From positions 62,001 through 126,000 of the forward strand of contig JAOBSW010000980.1 of NCBI GenBank assembly GCA_026214975.1: DNA of 64,000 nucleotides. The letters run 5' to 3'. The position numbers and the translations under genes were made by a program. The stretch is from Gentiana macrophylla (Eukaryota; Streptophyta; Magnoliopsida; Gentianales; Gentianaceae). The notes below the pieces were generated by a model. That model had not been told where the DNA came from. It was given only the letters and a program-made list of their open reading frames with translations, and ran no database searches. Below, piece by piece: positions 1 through 11,330 of the stretch (positions are counted from its first letter, which is position 1; each line of letters begins with the position of its first letter).

Positions 1-103
1 ATAATATTGTACAAATAATCAATATCAGTGTTTTGGAGATCATAAAATCATGAATATTTTCTTACTAAATAAAGCTCAAATCAGATCACATGTTTATTCA
101 TTT

Positions 104-105
<2 letters not shown>

Positions 106-189
<84 letters not shown>
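106..189. repeat. (TA)n-(TG)n compound microsatellite
   Basis: An uninterrupted TA run of about 44 bases passes directly into about 40 bases of TG. Open frames across it only read out the repeat (Tyr-Ile, then Cys-Val) and are not genes. Confidence 0.95.
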
Positions 190-192
<3 letters not shown>

Positions 193-344
193 CTATCTTC
201 CATTTGTCTCTCCTTACTTATGAAACAAATTTATTCCTCTTCCCTAATCTTACTCAAAATACTATTTTGTGTTATGCATTTTGAGATTTATGTATGTCAT
301 TTAATAATATAGTTGTTTGTTCATTAATAGTAGTTTTTTAAAGT

Positions 345-556
345 TGATGATTCATTGATGATCGAATTGAAACGATTAAGATAAGAACCATGTGAAAACC
401 GTAATAAACCGGAACCAAGCCGAACCAAGCCGGACCGAATAACATGGTTTACATCTTCAAACCGTTCTAGTTTGGTTTCAAAAATTTGAAACCGTATAAA
501 ATGGTTCGGTTTTAAAAATGATAAAAACCGGCCGAACCGGACCATGTTCACCCCTA
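345..556 (-). mobile_element. hAT-like non-autonomous element, one end only
   Basis: Read on the minus strand, the sequence opens with TAGGGGTGAACATGG and continues as GGTTCGG/CCGGTTTT-rich DNA. That resembles the ends of common plant hAT-type MITEs (TAGGGGTG-type termini), which is family knowledge from memory. No matching inverted end was found to the left, so this is a truncated copy or a chance resemblance. The minus-strand open frame over it (324-653) shows no protein family. Confidence 0.35.
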
Positions 557-712
557 AGAGTTGTTGAAAAGAGCGGTGGTCCCCCCCGGACCGCCCGGAT
601 CCCACGAGTGAGTCGAAAGTTGGATCTAGTGACTTTTTACTAGAAATATTCATTTTTTTTTATTTGAAGGGAGAATCGAAATACTATGGTTGCAATTTTA
701 TGAAAAAACCAA

Positions 713-784
713 AGCCCCTTATTGGATTTGAACCGATGACTTACGCCTTACCATGGCGTTACTCTACCACTGAGTTAAAGGGGC
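713..784 (-). tRNA. trnT-GGU: Plastid-type trnT-GGU copy (probable nuclear plastid DNA)
   Basis: The minus strand folds as a complete 72-nt tRNA. It has a 7-bp acceptor stem (GCCCCTT/AAGGGGC), a 5-bp anticodon stem (ACGCC/GGCGT) around ATGGTAA with anticodon GGT, and a T arm with loop TTCAAAT. The sequence looks like chloroplast tRNA-Thr(GGU) rather than a cytosolic tRNA. One T-stem pair is broken (C opposite A), and no 3' CCA is encoded. The A/T-rich flanks, roughly 655-870, may also be plastid derived. In this transposon-rich context it is best read as a nuclear plastid insertion that is probably silent. Confidence 0.8.
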
Positions 785-1204
785 TTATTTCATTTAATTC
801 CTAAATGTATCACTATGTTGATAATATAGATCTATTATCATATTAGATTAACCTAAGTTAAATGAAGTCTCAATCTTTCTGCTGCTTACAAACTACAATT
901 AAGGTATGATATGAACCCTAAGGGGTCGGGGAAAAAAAATTAAAAAAAAAAATAAAAAAAAATAAAAAATTATTAAAATTAGTAAAAAGGACAATAGATA
1001 TATAAAATACAAAAATATCCTTATAAATACACGTGGGGTGTTGTTGTTTGTTGTTTTTTTTAATAGATGAGCAAAATTGTCTTAATAGAAGATATTTTGT
1101 CATTTTTACTAAAAGACAAATATTATTGTCCTTTTTCATAATTTCATAAAGTTTTTTGTCCTTTTTTCATAATTTTCCCTTGAATTCAATACATTCTGTT
1201 GTGT
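785..1204. other. Gene-free A/T-rich stretch
   Basis: No gene is visible. The stretch holds long A and T runs and two near-copies of a tgtcctttttcataattt motif, at about 1127-1144 and 1158-1177. Part of it may be plastid-derived flank of the neighbouring tRNA copy. Confidence 0.5.
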
Positions 1205-1300
1205 TACAACTAACCAAGAATTTTTTGATACCCCACTGTCTCTTTGTGACTAGGGTTCCGGTGATCCGCTAGCCGCCACCCCGACATATCCAAACCTGCC

Positions 1301-3001
1301 ATGGCTGCTTATCAAATGACTGTTGATTATAGTCAAGAGGAGAGAGACCTACTCCGGGGAAGCATCGAAAGACAGAAAGATTTGATTTCTCAATCCCCTT
1401 CGCCGGCTTGGAAAAATTCGAGCGGTGTAGATATCATTAAAGTGAGATATGCGGATTCATCTATATATATTGGTGAAGACGACGATGATGAGATGGAAGC
1501 ATACAAGGATGTGCTTGATAATTTTATTGGTCCTGGGCGATGAAGATGAAGCTGGTCATTCTTACGGAGGACTATTTCGATTTGTGGCGACCCTATCAAA
1601 AGGCCCTTATCATCAAGCTTTTGGGTAAACCCATCACATACAATTTTCTGTGTAAAAGACTGTCGGAGCTCTGGAAACATCAGGGAAGAATCGAAATCAC
1701 CGATCTTGAACATGGATTCTACGTTGTTAGAATCACGAGAAATGAATATTACGAAGTTGCCATAGAAAATTGTCTATGGGTAATTATGGGCCACTATCTT
1801 GCTGTTCGTAAATGGAAACCCTTTTTCAGCCGGAAAATGAGACCATTACCACCACCCTTGCTTGGGTTCGTTTCTCCAATTTTCCTCTTGAAAATTTCAA
1901 AGACCTTCTACTGATGAAATTGGGTAATATTGTGGGGAAAGCAATCTGCATCGACCCCAAAACCGCATTCAATGAAAAGGGCGGATTCGCAAGAATTTGT
2001 GTGGAGATGAACCTAGAGAAGAGACTAAAATCATCAGTGGTGATTAATGGAAGACGATTTAAAATAGAATACGAGGGTCTACAACAAATATGCTTTTGTT
2101 GTGGAAATTTTGGACGCAGTAACGAAACATGCCCAGCCCGTCTTGCAAAGGAATGAGCAAATGGTGCCCCTGAACCAGAGGGAGGTCAAGTACAGAAACC
2201 GCAAGGACCCACATCGGAAAATCCGTATGGACCTTGGATGATTGCAGCTCTGCGTAGAAAATGGACTCAAGGTAAAGGGAAAGTCGGACAACCTCAAGTG
2301 GCTGAGAATAATAAGCAAGCAGAGAATGCAGCCTTGCAGCATATACAAGTAGATTCTAGTGAACTTCGGCATCAGGCTGAAAGTCAGCAAAATGGAATGG
2401 TCCCAGAGGTAAAAGTTTCTGGATCGAGATTCGAAGTTCTTATGGACGAAGAAGAACAAACAGGGACGTGCCTGGGGTGGTAGAAAGCTTGAGGGAAGCT
2501 GCTATGCAGGTGAAATCTCATGGAGGAATAACAACAACTAAGGAAGTTCATAAATAATCTTCCATTTGCCTAAGTGGCAAGGACAAGCAAAATGTTGAGG
2601 GCTCAAATGCCAGTAAGCAATGATCAAAATCGTCGAATGGAGGAAACAGATCCAATCAAAAATCTTCTGATCTCGGAAGATCTAAGGATCAGAGGGCTGA
2701 CCTGGGTATACAAGGTCATCAGATGAAATGATCTTCCTCCGCCAAACAAAAAAATATGGCAAGATCAGCTCTTACTGACTTGTCAAATGAGTCCAGTCAA
2801 CGTGATGCCCCTTCTGCACCACATGATCAGGTTCGCATCCTCAATCGAGTTGTATCTTCTTCATCTCAGCAGCATGAACATGTCAAGACTAAGCCCCTTG
2901 GTACTGTGCAACCTCAAGGTGTCTGTGATGAATCGATGGCCAACCTAGGCCTTAATCCTCTTTATAAGGTGGAGGTGGTAAGTTCCCAACCCTCTGCATA
3001 A
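1301..3001 (+). pseudogene. LINE ORF1: DUF4283 plus zinc-knuckle RNA-binding protein (frameshifted)
   Basis: The start ATG at 1301 (MAAYQMTVDYS) follows a short leader. The reading moves through frames at 1301-1543, 1540-1914, 1812-2156, 2238-2483 and 2756-3001, so several indels have accumulated. The DUF4283 fold lies at about 1560-1900, with the typical ALIIKLLGKPITYNFL and LWVIMGHYLAVRKW blocks. The C-terminal zinc knuckle at about 2088-2135 reads CFCCGNFGRSNETC. It has all three Cys, but Arg sits where the zinc-binding His belongs (CAC to CGC would explain it). ORF1 proteins of plant L1 elements bind the element RNA in the RNP; this copy cannot make an intact protein. Confidence 0.85.
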
Positions 3002-3003
3002 TT

Positions 3004-4234
3004 TTCTTTTGACGATTCTATCTTAGAATTATAGGGGAGATAGTTCTAATAGCTTCCTCTGACATTTGAAATCTATTCTTAAAGACCATAAACCTGATGT
3101 GTTGTATTTGATGGAAATCCGAAGCTCAAGTGCTAGAGCTGAAGAGATCCTTCATAAAACTTACTTTACCGACTTGTTTGTACGTTGTAGAGGCTAGAGG
3201 CTATGCAAGAGGGTTCTGGTGTTTCTGGGACAATGAGAAAACTCCTATGCAGTACATATCCTTCTCTAATCAATCATTATCCATGGCAGTGCTCAAAGAA
3301 GGAGTAATAGACTGGACTTTAACTTTGATTTATGCATCTCCTATCCCTAGTGCCAGAAATGAATTCTTGGATTATCTTTGCAGACTCCATACTGTGTTCC
3401 GTAGACCTTGGTGTTTGTTGGGTGATTTCAACCAAATAGTCTACTAGAGGGATAAACAATGAGGGAGAAGTGTGGGAGGTTTTAATAGAACGAATTTCTG
3501 GTCAGTGCTTCAATCTTGTGAACTTCTAGAAATCCCCTTTCAGGGGCCTCGATTTACCTGGGTTCGCACAGTATGTGGTAACCAAAAAATTCAGCAGAGA
3601 CTTGATCAGGGCTGGGGTAACACTGACTGGATGGAGAAATTTGAGTGTGCTCTAATTAAATACCTGGCTAGGGAACACTCTGATCATAATCCTATCATTC
3701 TTGACACAGATATTCGGATTGTGAAGAGGAAAAAGGAGTTGTCTTTCTTTTATCAATGAGCCTGGATGGAGCATAATAATTTTGAAGATTTTGTTACGGA
3801 TATTTGGGATGCAAGCCTTAATGTGTACGATATGACCCAAAAAATTTCTCAAGCAGCATCCAGTTGGGATAAACAAGTCTTTGGCCATATTTTTCATAGA
3901 AAGAAAGCTTGTCTGGCTCGTATTCATGGGGTGGAGAATAGCCTAGAAGTTGCACCCTCACTTCTTATCTACTCTTCATGACCAACTCAATAAAGACCTT
4001 GATTATATTCTGGCCTAATAGGAGATCTACTGGCATCAGAGGTCTCAACTTAAATGGGTTGTTGAAGGGGAACAAAACTCCCATTTCTATCATCTTACTG
4101 CGATTAGAAGAAAACAAAATAAAACCATCAGCTGCCTCAAAGATGATCATGGCAACTGGCTCTATTTGGAAGATATGGTGAGGAATTTTTATGTCCAGCT
4201 GTATAAATCTGACTCGGATAATGCTGGTCACTGG
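3004..4234 (+). pseudogene. LINE ORF2, 5' part: AP-type endonuclease (frameshifted)
   Basis: This is the N-terminal endonuclease domain, which nicks target DNA in LINE retrotransposition. Recognisable in order are KPDVLYLMEI (about 3085), LLGDFNQIV (about 3415, catalytic GDFN kept), FTWVR (about 3553), RLDQGWGN (about 3598, normally RLDR) and SDHNPI (about 3679, catalytic SDH kept). Stops and shifts occur near 3150, 3447, 3759 and 3981. The sequence reaches N-A-G-H-W at 4234, where element A interrupts it, and the RT-proximal region continues at 38665. Confidence 0.88.
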
Positions 4235-5651
4235 TGTTGGATCGAGAACACGCAAACAATACTCTAAATGGGGTGAATAGAGTATTATGACCTTTTAAAA
4301 ATTCTTTAACCACTTTCATGAATACTTATGCAAATTTATAAATCAAGTGGTATAACAGTCAAAATCAGAGTATACACTTAACCTAGTTCAGTTAACGAAC
4401 GCGGAAGATCTAGTTTCGATTAATAAGAACCTAAGTTAACTTCAGTTGAAGAGTTTCTAAGTGAAGTTCATTTTGTTAAGATAAAAGACTTGTATTATAC
4501 AAAACTGAAACTGAACTGAACTAAAGTGCAGGTTTGCAGATTCAATTTTATGTTTTTAACCTACAACATGCAACTTCTAAGGTGTTCAAACAATATCAAG
4601 AATTGCAGATTCAGATTTTATCTTTGTTTAAGCCTAAGACATGCAATTCTAAGGTGTGTATCAAAGTAATAAACTACATAAGCACATATGCGTGATCTAC
4701 TAGAGATCACACCCACACACAAAGTATTCACTAGATGTAGCTTGAGTTTTATTACAAAACAAAAAAAAAAAAAAAAAAAAAAAACAAATAAAAGATACAA
4801 CACTTTTATTGTTAAAGTGTTACTAGCCGGATAACCAAATTAGTGTTAGTCGTAAGCGAACCGCACACTCCGACTAACACTAAGATTTCCTAAATCCTTA
4901 GTAACAAACAATTAACATATTTCTACAAACACTCACCAATGGAGTACTTACCAAGAATCACTGCCCGGATTCTTGAACCCGAATTCAGCTCCGTGAATTC
5001 GTAACTCAGCAGGAACGAACTAAACTGCTGAACCACAGCTTGGCTAAGATGTGCCATTTCTATTGCTCCTCAATAACAAGTGCATAACACTCTCAACACT
5101 ACAACACAACTCACAAAAGGTTTCTTTAGAGGTACACTCTAACACACTCACACCTCACTTTTCTAACACTCAAGAAATTAAAACTGATTTCAGAATACAA
5201 GTGAAAAGAAAATGAAGCGGAGACTTAGTGAAATAAAATGTTGTCTTTGGAGAGGATGTTCTACTATTTATTCTTCAAGGAGCTGGAGTAGTATATATAC
5301 TACTACACAAGATGTATAGAGTATTGGCTTTACAATTCACTTTAGCTTTTGTATGTACAGATTTTTGGCTTCTTGTGTAATCCAGCTGCAAAAGCAACGG
5401 CTCTTTCCAAGCTGTATTCATGAGAGAGAAAAGATAGGTGTTTGCACACTCAACAAACAATTAATTGTGTGGGAATAAAACAAAAGAGTGTATAGAGAGA
5501 GGAAACAAGCAACGACTATTATTATACAATGGGTCACAAAGTCAAATATCACAACATCCAAGAAATGTTCACATGTGAGAGGACACATTTTTCAAAGTCC
5601 ACAAATCTGAAAATTATTTCATATTAATTCAAGATAGAAAGTGCATTACAT

Positions 5652-5697
<46 letters not shown>

Positions 5698-6290
5698 TAG
5701 CACATATGCAAAAAGTGTCTATTATCAAAACAATATGTACGAAATATATGTGCATATATGTATTTACTTTACACCTCAACTATATATCTATATTATACAG
5801 CATTGTACCACATATATATATAACATAGCACCTTTCACATAGAACATAGAACATAGCACCTTTCACATAGATCAAGATACACATCCTAATACAAGAGTTA
5901 TAACAGATCTGAGAATAAATATAGATACACTTACAGATATGACAATAGATACATATATATAATATTAAAAAAATATCACATAAAATATATTGTGATAGAA
6001 TAGATACATATATCTATGAACATACATATTGATTCACTGAGAAACACAAAGCAGTAAAACCCTTAAAGCATGAATTTTTCACAAACTCAGATTAGATAAA
6101 GAAGATGAAAGATTCGAGATTAAGGCATTCTATTGAGACATTCAATAGAAGTTTGGTAAATATTCCCATCTGTTGATTTTAAGCATTTGAACAGAGTCCT
6201 TAAACAGCCATTTTCGATCTATGCATATATTACTAATAAACACTGAAAAGATTAGGACTAAATTATTTAGATCATACAGTTAACCATTTA
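4235..6290 (-). repeat. Element A 3' (left) LTR, first segment
   Basis: It begins tgttggatcgagaac and aligns almost colinearly with 34923-37205 of the right LTR, apart from small indels and the SINE there. It includes an A run at 4761-4783 and a (TA)n tract at 5660-5693 matched by (TA)n at 36369-36411. No protein-coding segment is seen. Element B interrupts it after 6290-6295, and it resumes at 28347. Confidence 0.88.
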
Positions 6291-6295
6291 ACAAG

Positions 6296-6786
6296 TGACG
6301 ATACCGAATCTCGCACCTCCACGTGGCATCACGAGATGGTCCTCCTGAACAAGAATAAGTGATAGCCCAAGGGTCGAATTACGGGTTGAGACATCGACAA
6401 CCGATATGATCAGAGAACCGAGACGATGGGCGCATCTCGATACCGCAAGTCGGAAATCTCGGGGTGCGGACAAAGTCCACTCTAAACACGCAGGTCCATT
6501 ATCCATGTGGTTACTTGCATAAGTGGGTAAAGCCCATATAAGCTGGTAAAAGCCCAAAGGGCTAATACTGTATTTTACCCAAACCGACATGGTTTAGGGT
6601 TAGGGTAATGAACTCCCTATAAATATACGCTTCTAGGAACTACGTGTGACTTGATTCCTGTACAAATTACAGGATACGTAGCCAACCTGAGAGAGACTCT
6701 CAGGCTCAGTCTAAAATCATCCTTGATTCAATCATCCCTAGATTAAATTGACCTGAAATTATACATGACAAAATCCAACATCGTCA
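6296..6786 (+). repeat. Element B left (5') LTR
   Basis: A 491-bp LTR nearly identical by eye to 27857-28346. Its core promoter is visible: a TATA box (tataaat) at 6618-6624 with a telo-box-like tttagggttagggt at 6593-6606 just upstream. The LTR ends catcgtca. Confidence 0.9.
6593..6624 (+). promoter_or_regulatory. Telo-box plus TATA box in element B LTR
   Basis: The reverse complement carries AAACCCTAA-type telo-box sequence (tttagggttagggt at 6593-6606), eleven bases ahead of tataaat at 6618-6624. The same arrangement stands in the right LTR at 28154-28185. Telo-boxes are known plant promoter elements bound by TRB-type Myb proteins; use here is inference. Confidence 0.6.
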
Positions 6787-6806
6787 TTGGCGCGAGAAGG
6801 AGGGCC
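6787..6806 (+). other. Element B primer-binding site region
   Basis: Immediately after the LTR the strand reads ttggcgcgagaaggagggcc. The TGGCGC start is usual for plant Gypsy/LARD primer sites, complementary to a tRNA 3' CCA end. I do not assign the tRNA. Confidence 0.55.
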
Positions 6807-6808
6807 TT

Positions 6809-8821
6809 TGATGAGAGTCAAATTGTAGTGTATTTCTATATGAGATTACCTCCTTTTACGAGTTATTCATGGTTATTTTGGGCTATTATGGGTAGTATAT
6901 GAACGATATTCACTTATATGCATGTTTCGAGACTAATGACGTTTTCGTCCTAAAAACTCGTGTTTTATGTGGATTTCGTTACATTTCTGTCAATGTATAT
7001 TATGCCTTGGTGTTCGGGTCTTTGTTTTCAGGCTTAGATTGATGTATAAGGTCGAGAATAAGGAAGAGAGTCTCAAGAAAGAACGAGATTTGGGGCCAAG
7101 GAGGAGAAAAGAGTGAAGAATCATTGACGAAATCTGAACCAGTCACTTCAGGGGCATTTTGGTCACACTTGGAGACACTTTCAGGAAGAGTTGTCTTGAT
7201 GAAAGTTGTAGAGAATTGAATCCTCTTTCCAAATAATTTTAAATCATCTCATTTGGAGCCCTATAAGTGAAGTTATGATGAAAATACTGAAGCCTACCCC
7301 AAACTAGCGTTTGGCCAGCTCAAACTGGCGTTCACAGAAGCAGCGTTGGTACTGAAAGTTGGGTTTTCAGGAAAACTAGTGTCCAAATCACCTCAAATGC
7401 ACGTTTGGCTGGGTTTGGCCCGACTCGTACAAGACAAACTAGCATTTGGCCAATGCAAAGTCTAGTTTGGCCCCGACAGCAGTATTCACCGTACCTGTAA
7501 CATTAATCTTTATTTTTGACCCATTTTGGAGGCATTTTTTGGCCAAGTAGTCTTCATGAAAGTTGTAGGTAATTGAACGAGCTTTCCAATGCATCTTGAA
7601 TCGTTTAAAGCAGAGCTCTACACAAAAAGTTATTGCTGATTTACTGAGGATAGAGAGTTGGCTTTTCAGGCAAACGGGCGTTTGCCTTGCCACAAACGCT
7701 CGTTCGTGGTCGGGATGCGGCAAAAACCTATAAAAACCCTCTTTTTCGATCCCATATGATATCTATTCAGTACTTAGACATTTTAGGGTTTCTTAGGGGC
7801 GATTTTAGAGTGATTTCCATTAGTTTAAACGTTGTTTCAATCCTTAGATCATAGATTTAATTCCTAGCAACTCTATACAACTCTCATAGCTTAGATTTTC
7901 GATTCGTGATCCAAGATTTCATCTTTTGAAGAAGATTTTCACACAATTCAAGGTTTCATCTTTTATGGTAATTATTTCTTTGTCTTTCAATTATTTGATT
8001 ATGTCTTTGATTATTGCTTTCATTATTATTTCGTTTTTCAATTCCATCATGAGTAGCTAATCCATTGTATGGTCGAATCATGTGAAAGCGGGTGAAACGC
8101 CTTAAAGGGGATTAGACGGGAGTAGTGTAGCGCTTAATTAAATGTTTGTATGATTAATCCACGTTCTAAAACTTGTTCTTATAAAGATTATAGCTTTGAA
8201 TTAGATTGACAACCTAGTTCACTGTCACACACACATCGAACTTATAGATGTATTTCGTGGTGAGATGTGGGATAATGGGTTTTAGGATCATTGCGTAGAC
8301 ACAACCTAGTTGTTAGATTGACAACCTAGCTAGTTGTTAGGACTGTGCCCTATGTGAGGTTTTCATCGGTTTTCTCGAAAGCGGCTCTGGATTTTGGTAA
8401 ACCATGATAGGTTAGTTGGCTTTCTAAAGGAGGTTAATTAGGCGGCATAGGGTGTTAAGCGAGAGTTGTTCGAGACCTTAACACCGTAATTAGGAGTTGG
8501 CACCCGTGGATGTCATATAAACTGAATTGGATAGGTAGGTCGGTTAAGACACGCTCCTTGTCAAGTCTTTCCTGTGGGGTAAAAGTAACCTGCTGGATCG
8601 TAGTTCGGCTATGCTTTTTAATCATATAAGTAAAACCAGTAGTGTAATCGTTATTTCTGCATTAGTTGTTAATCTTTCCACTATCTATTGACCTGAACCA
8701 AGTTCTACGTCGACTTTGGTACTTCACTATTACTCCCTGTGGATTCGACCTTGTAACCACTATACTACCATTGACCCGATACTCTGTCGGTTAAAGTTAG
8801 CGGTTAAGTATTTTGCTATCA
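6809..8821 (+). mobile_element. Solo LTR C (2.0 kb)
   Basis: The sequence begins tgatgagagtc, ends ttttgctatca, and is flanked on both sides by gcctt (6804-6808, 8822-8826). That is the signature of an LTR retrotransposon reduced to one LTR by recombination. It carries a TATA-like cctataaaaacc near 7727 and the gtggattcgacc-type motif near 8740 that also appears near the end of solo LTR E (about 31977). No coding domain is visible. The frame at 7439-7723 (-) has no family resemblance. Confidence 0.85.
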
Positions 8822-8879
8822 GCCTTCTATCGGTGATGGATCAAAGAGTGATGGTGATCAAGTTAATGGCAAAATAAGG

Positions 8880-9990
8880 CCAAAAATGCAGCGACATCGG
8901 CAGCTAATTTATGGAGTTTGAACCGTTGGAATGAAAATTTCTCCGGTCAAATTGAAGAATAAGGGGTGAAAACAAGCCCTCCAAATTTCAGACCGATCAG
9001 AGTGCGTCTTGATGCCCGATCGTCGCCAAGAAGTTGCTGCTGTATAAAAAAACGCAGCAGAACCCTAATTGGGAGTAGACAGGTCGGCAGCCTATTGCCG
9101 CCAATTGAACCGTTGGAAAAACAATTCAACCGGGCATAATCAAGGATTATTAGGAACGAAAAAGACCTAAAAGTTTCAGGCCAATCAGAGTTCATTTAAT
9201 TGCCCAATCGTCGCAAAGAAGTTGCTATTGTATTATAGAAACGCAGCAGAACCCTAATCAGCAGTTTCAGGTCGGCGGCCTGTTACCAGTAATTCAACCG
9301 TTGTAATGAAAAATTTTCTGGTCATATTAAATAATACAGAGAGAAGAACAATCTCTAAAAATTTCATGCTGATCGGTGTCCATCTTGATGCCCGATCGTC
9401 TCTCGAGCCGCTCATCTTGTATCAAAAACGCAGTGAGAACCCTAATTGGGAGTAGACAGGTCGTCAGCCTTTTGGCGCCGATTTAACCGTTGGAACAACA
9501 ATCCCAAGAATAAAATATTAGGAGTTATGAAAAATCCCTCAAAATTACAGGTCGATCGGAGTTCGTTTGATTGCCCGATTGTCGCCAAGAAAGTGACTGC
9601 CAGCCCCGAATATGCAGTAGAACCCTAATGGTCAGCAGACAAGTCGGAAGAATTTTGCCGAAAATAGAACCGTTGGAACAACAAATCCACCGGTCACATT
9701 CAACATTTATGAGGACCGAACGATCCCTCAAAATTTCAGACCGATTAGAGTTTGTTTGATTACCTGATCATGACAAGGAAGTTGCTGCAGGGCACCAAAA
9801 ACGCAGCAGGATTCTGGACAGCAGCTGCCAGATCGGCAGCTTATTTCCGGAGATTGAACCGTCGAAAGAAATATTTCACCGTTCACATCGAAGAAAAATG
9901 AGGTAAGAACGATCCCTCCAAATTCCGTGCCGATCGGAGTCCGTTTCGAGGTCAAATTACCACCGAAAAGACACTGCTGTGGCGCCCAAG
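8880..9990 (+). repeat. ~187-bp tandem repeats, six diverged copies (element B)
   Basis: The anchor aaccgttgga (with small changes) recurs at 8921, 9108, 9296, 9485, 9668 and 9857. Spacings are 187, 188, 189, 183 and 189 bp. Each unit also carries a cagaaccctaat-type block, a gtcggcagcc-type block and a gatcgtcgccaagaagttgc-type block. The copies differ from each other substantially. No protein domain spans the array. Confidence 0.88.
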
Positions 9991-10229
9991 TAAGCTGCGA
10001 ATTATCTACCGTATCTAGCTATCCACGAAGTGAGTTCTCGAGCTCCAAGGATCGAGCCGAGCTCTTTATCTCTCCAGGTTCTTACAATCGTTATTTGAAA
10101 TTCTTACACTTTGTAAGCCTTTATTATATATGCAATGTTTTTTTTATCACAATCACATTGCACAACAAAGACTCGAGATATTGAGCACCGGCATTTGAGC
10201 TCTACAGACTCCTCTTGCCCTAAGGCTAA

Positions 10230-10620
10230 CATCGACACGGCATCATATTTGGATCTCACCTTGAGCGTATCTTCTATAAGACCGAACATAGCGGGTCGAG
10301 CTATATTATTTTGGAACTCACCCTACCGAACTGGCAGGTCGAGCTATATTATTTTGGAACTCACCCTACCAAACATGGCGGGTCGAGCTAAGACCGAGCT
10401 CGGCTCAGCATCACATATGGAGCTCAACTTGAGCGAATCTTTAATAAGACCGCAGGTCGGCTCGGACTCATACTTGCAGGTCAACTTAAGCGCATCTTTT
10501 ATAAGACCGCAGGTCGGCTCGGCATTATTTTCGGAGCTCGCCTTCGAACGAATCATTTATAAGATCGAGTTCAGTTCGGCATCATACATGGATCTCGCAC
10601 CCGGGCAAATCTTATGTAAG
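10230..10620 (+). repeat. ~57-bp tandem repeats (element B)
   Basis: Anchor ataagaccg at 10444 and 10501, with ataagatcg at 10559 (spacing 57-58) and a looser copy at 10276. Each is followed by gcaggtcggctcgg-like sequence. The frame at 10135-10695 runs through it only because the repeat unit length is a multiple of three, and I do not regard it as a gene. Confidence 0.75.
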
Positions 10621-10669
10621 TCCGCTCGCCATCTAAGCACGGCACCAACAGACTACGCCAAAAGCAAAA

Positions 10670-10880
10670 TGAGCCTAATCGGCAAAAAATGCTAAGGCAA
10701 AGGGAGAGTTCGCAAAGTCGGACCAAATGCCCAAAAAATTGACCAGCCAAAAAGCAAAACGAGCCTAATGGACAAAAAATGCTAAGGCAGAGGGACGGTT
10801 CGCAAAGTCGGACCAAACACCCAGAGAATCGACCCACCTATGGCAAAACTAGTCCGTGAGACGAAAAATGCTAAGGTAAC
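10670..10880 (+). repeat. ~90-bp tandem repeats (element B)
   Basis: The block aaaaaatgctaagg followed by cgcaaagtcggaccaaa recurs at 10684 and 10774, with a weaker copy at about 10863 (spacing 89-90). An outlying copy of the same block lies at about 11863, just before element D. Confidence 0.8.
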
Positions 10881-11019
10881 CAGGTCGATCTCAATTAGAC
10901 TAGACTCACAAGTGCAATAAGAACCAAAGGTTCATAATACACTTGGGAGGCTTAATACACCGATGAGCGAATCTTTAATAAGTCCGAGTTCGACTCGGCA
11001 TCTTATCTTGGAACTATTT

Positions 11020-11330
11020 TATTTGGGAAATCTCCTAGCCGAGCGTGGCGGGACGAGCCTTCTTATTTTGGGAACTCTCCTCACGGAGGGTTGACCTATC
11101 TTATTTTGGAACTCTCCTAGCCGAGCATGGCGGGACAAGCCTTCTTATTTTGGGAACTCTCCCCACGGAGGGTTGACCTATCTTATTTTGGAACTCTCCT
11201 AGCCGAGCATGGCAGGACGAGCCTTCTTATTTTGGGAACTCTCCTTACGGAGGGTTGACCTATCTTATTTTGGAACTCTCCTAGCCGAGCATGGCGGGAC
11301 GAGCCTTCTTATTTCGGGAAATATCCCCAT
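11020..11330 (+). repeat. 82-bp tandem repeats, four copies (element B)
   Basis: The anchor cctagccgagc occurs at 11034, 11116, 11198 and 11280, spaced exactly 82 bp. Units are highly similar (cggagggttgacctatc shared), so this array is younger or more homogenised than the 187-bp array. Confidence 0.92.

Larger units (their letters stand above)
1205..4234 (+). mobile_element. L1-type LINE, 5' part (split by element A)
   Basis: Non-LTR retrotransposon of the plant L1 group, with ORF1 and the 5' half of ORF2. The 3' half resumes at 38665. The last five bases here (actgg, 4230-4234) are repeated at 38660-38664 as the target-site duplication of element A. After removing A and one actgg copy, the ORF2 frame runs on without a break. 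A possible LINE target-site duplication is tgttgtg, near 1197-1203 and after 40829. It is only 7 bp, so the 5' edge is approximate. Without insertions the LINE is about 5.2 kb. Confidence 0.85.

Noticed and set aside
90..312. Two overlapping open frames of Tyr-Ile and Cys-Val repeats
   Set aside because: Pure read-through of the TA/TG microsatellite.
324..653. 109-residue minus-strand frame
   Set aside because: Lies over the hAT-like end and a C/G run; no family pattern, no neighbours supporting a gene.
10135..10695. 186-residue + frame in element B
   Set aside because: Spans 57-bp repeats (a multiple of three); the translation is repeated SIRPQVGS-type blocks without a known domain.
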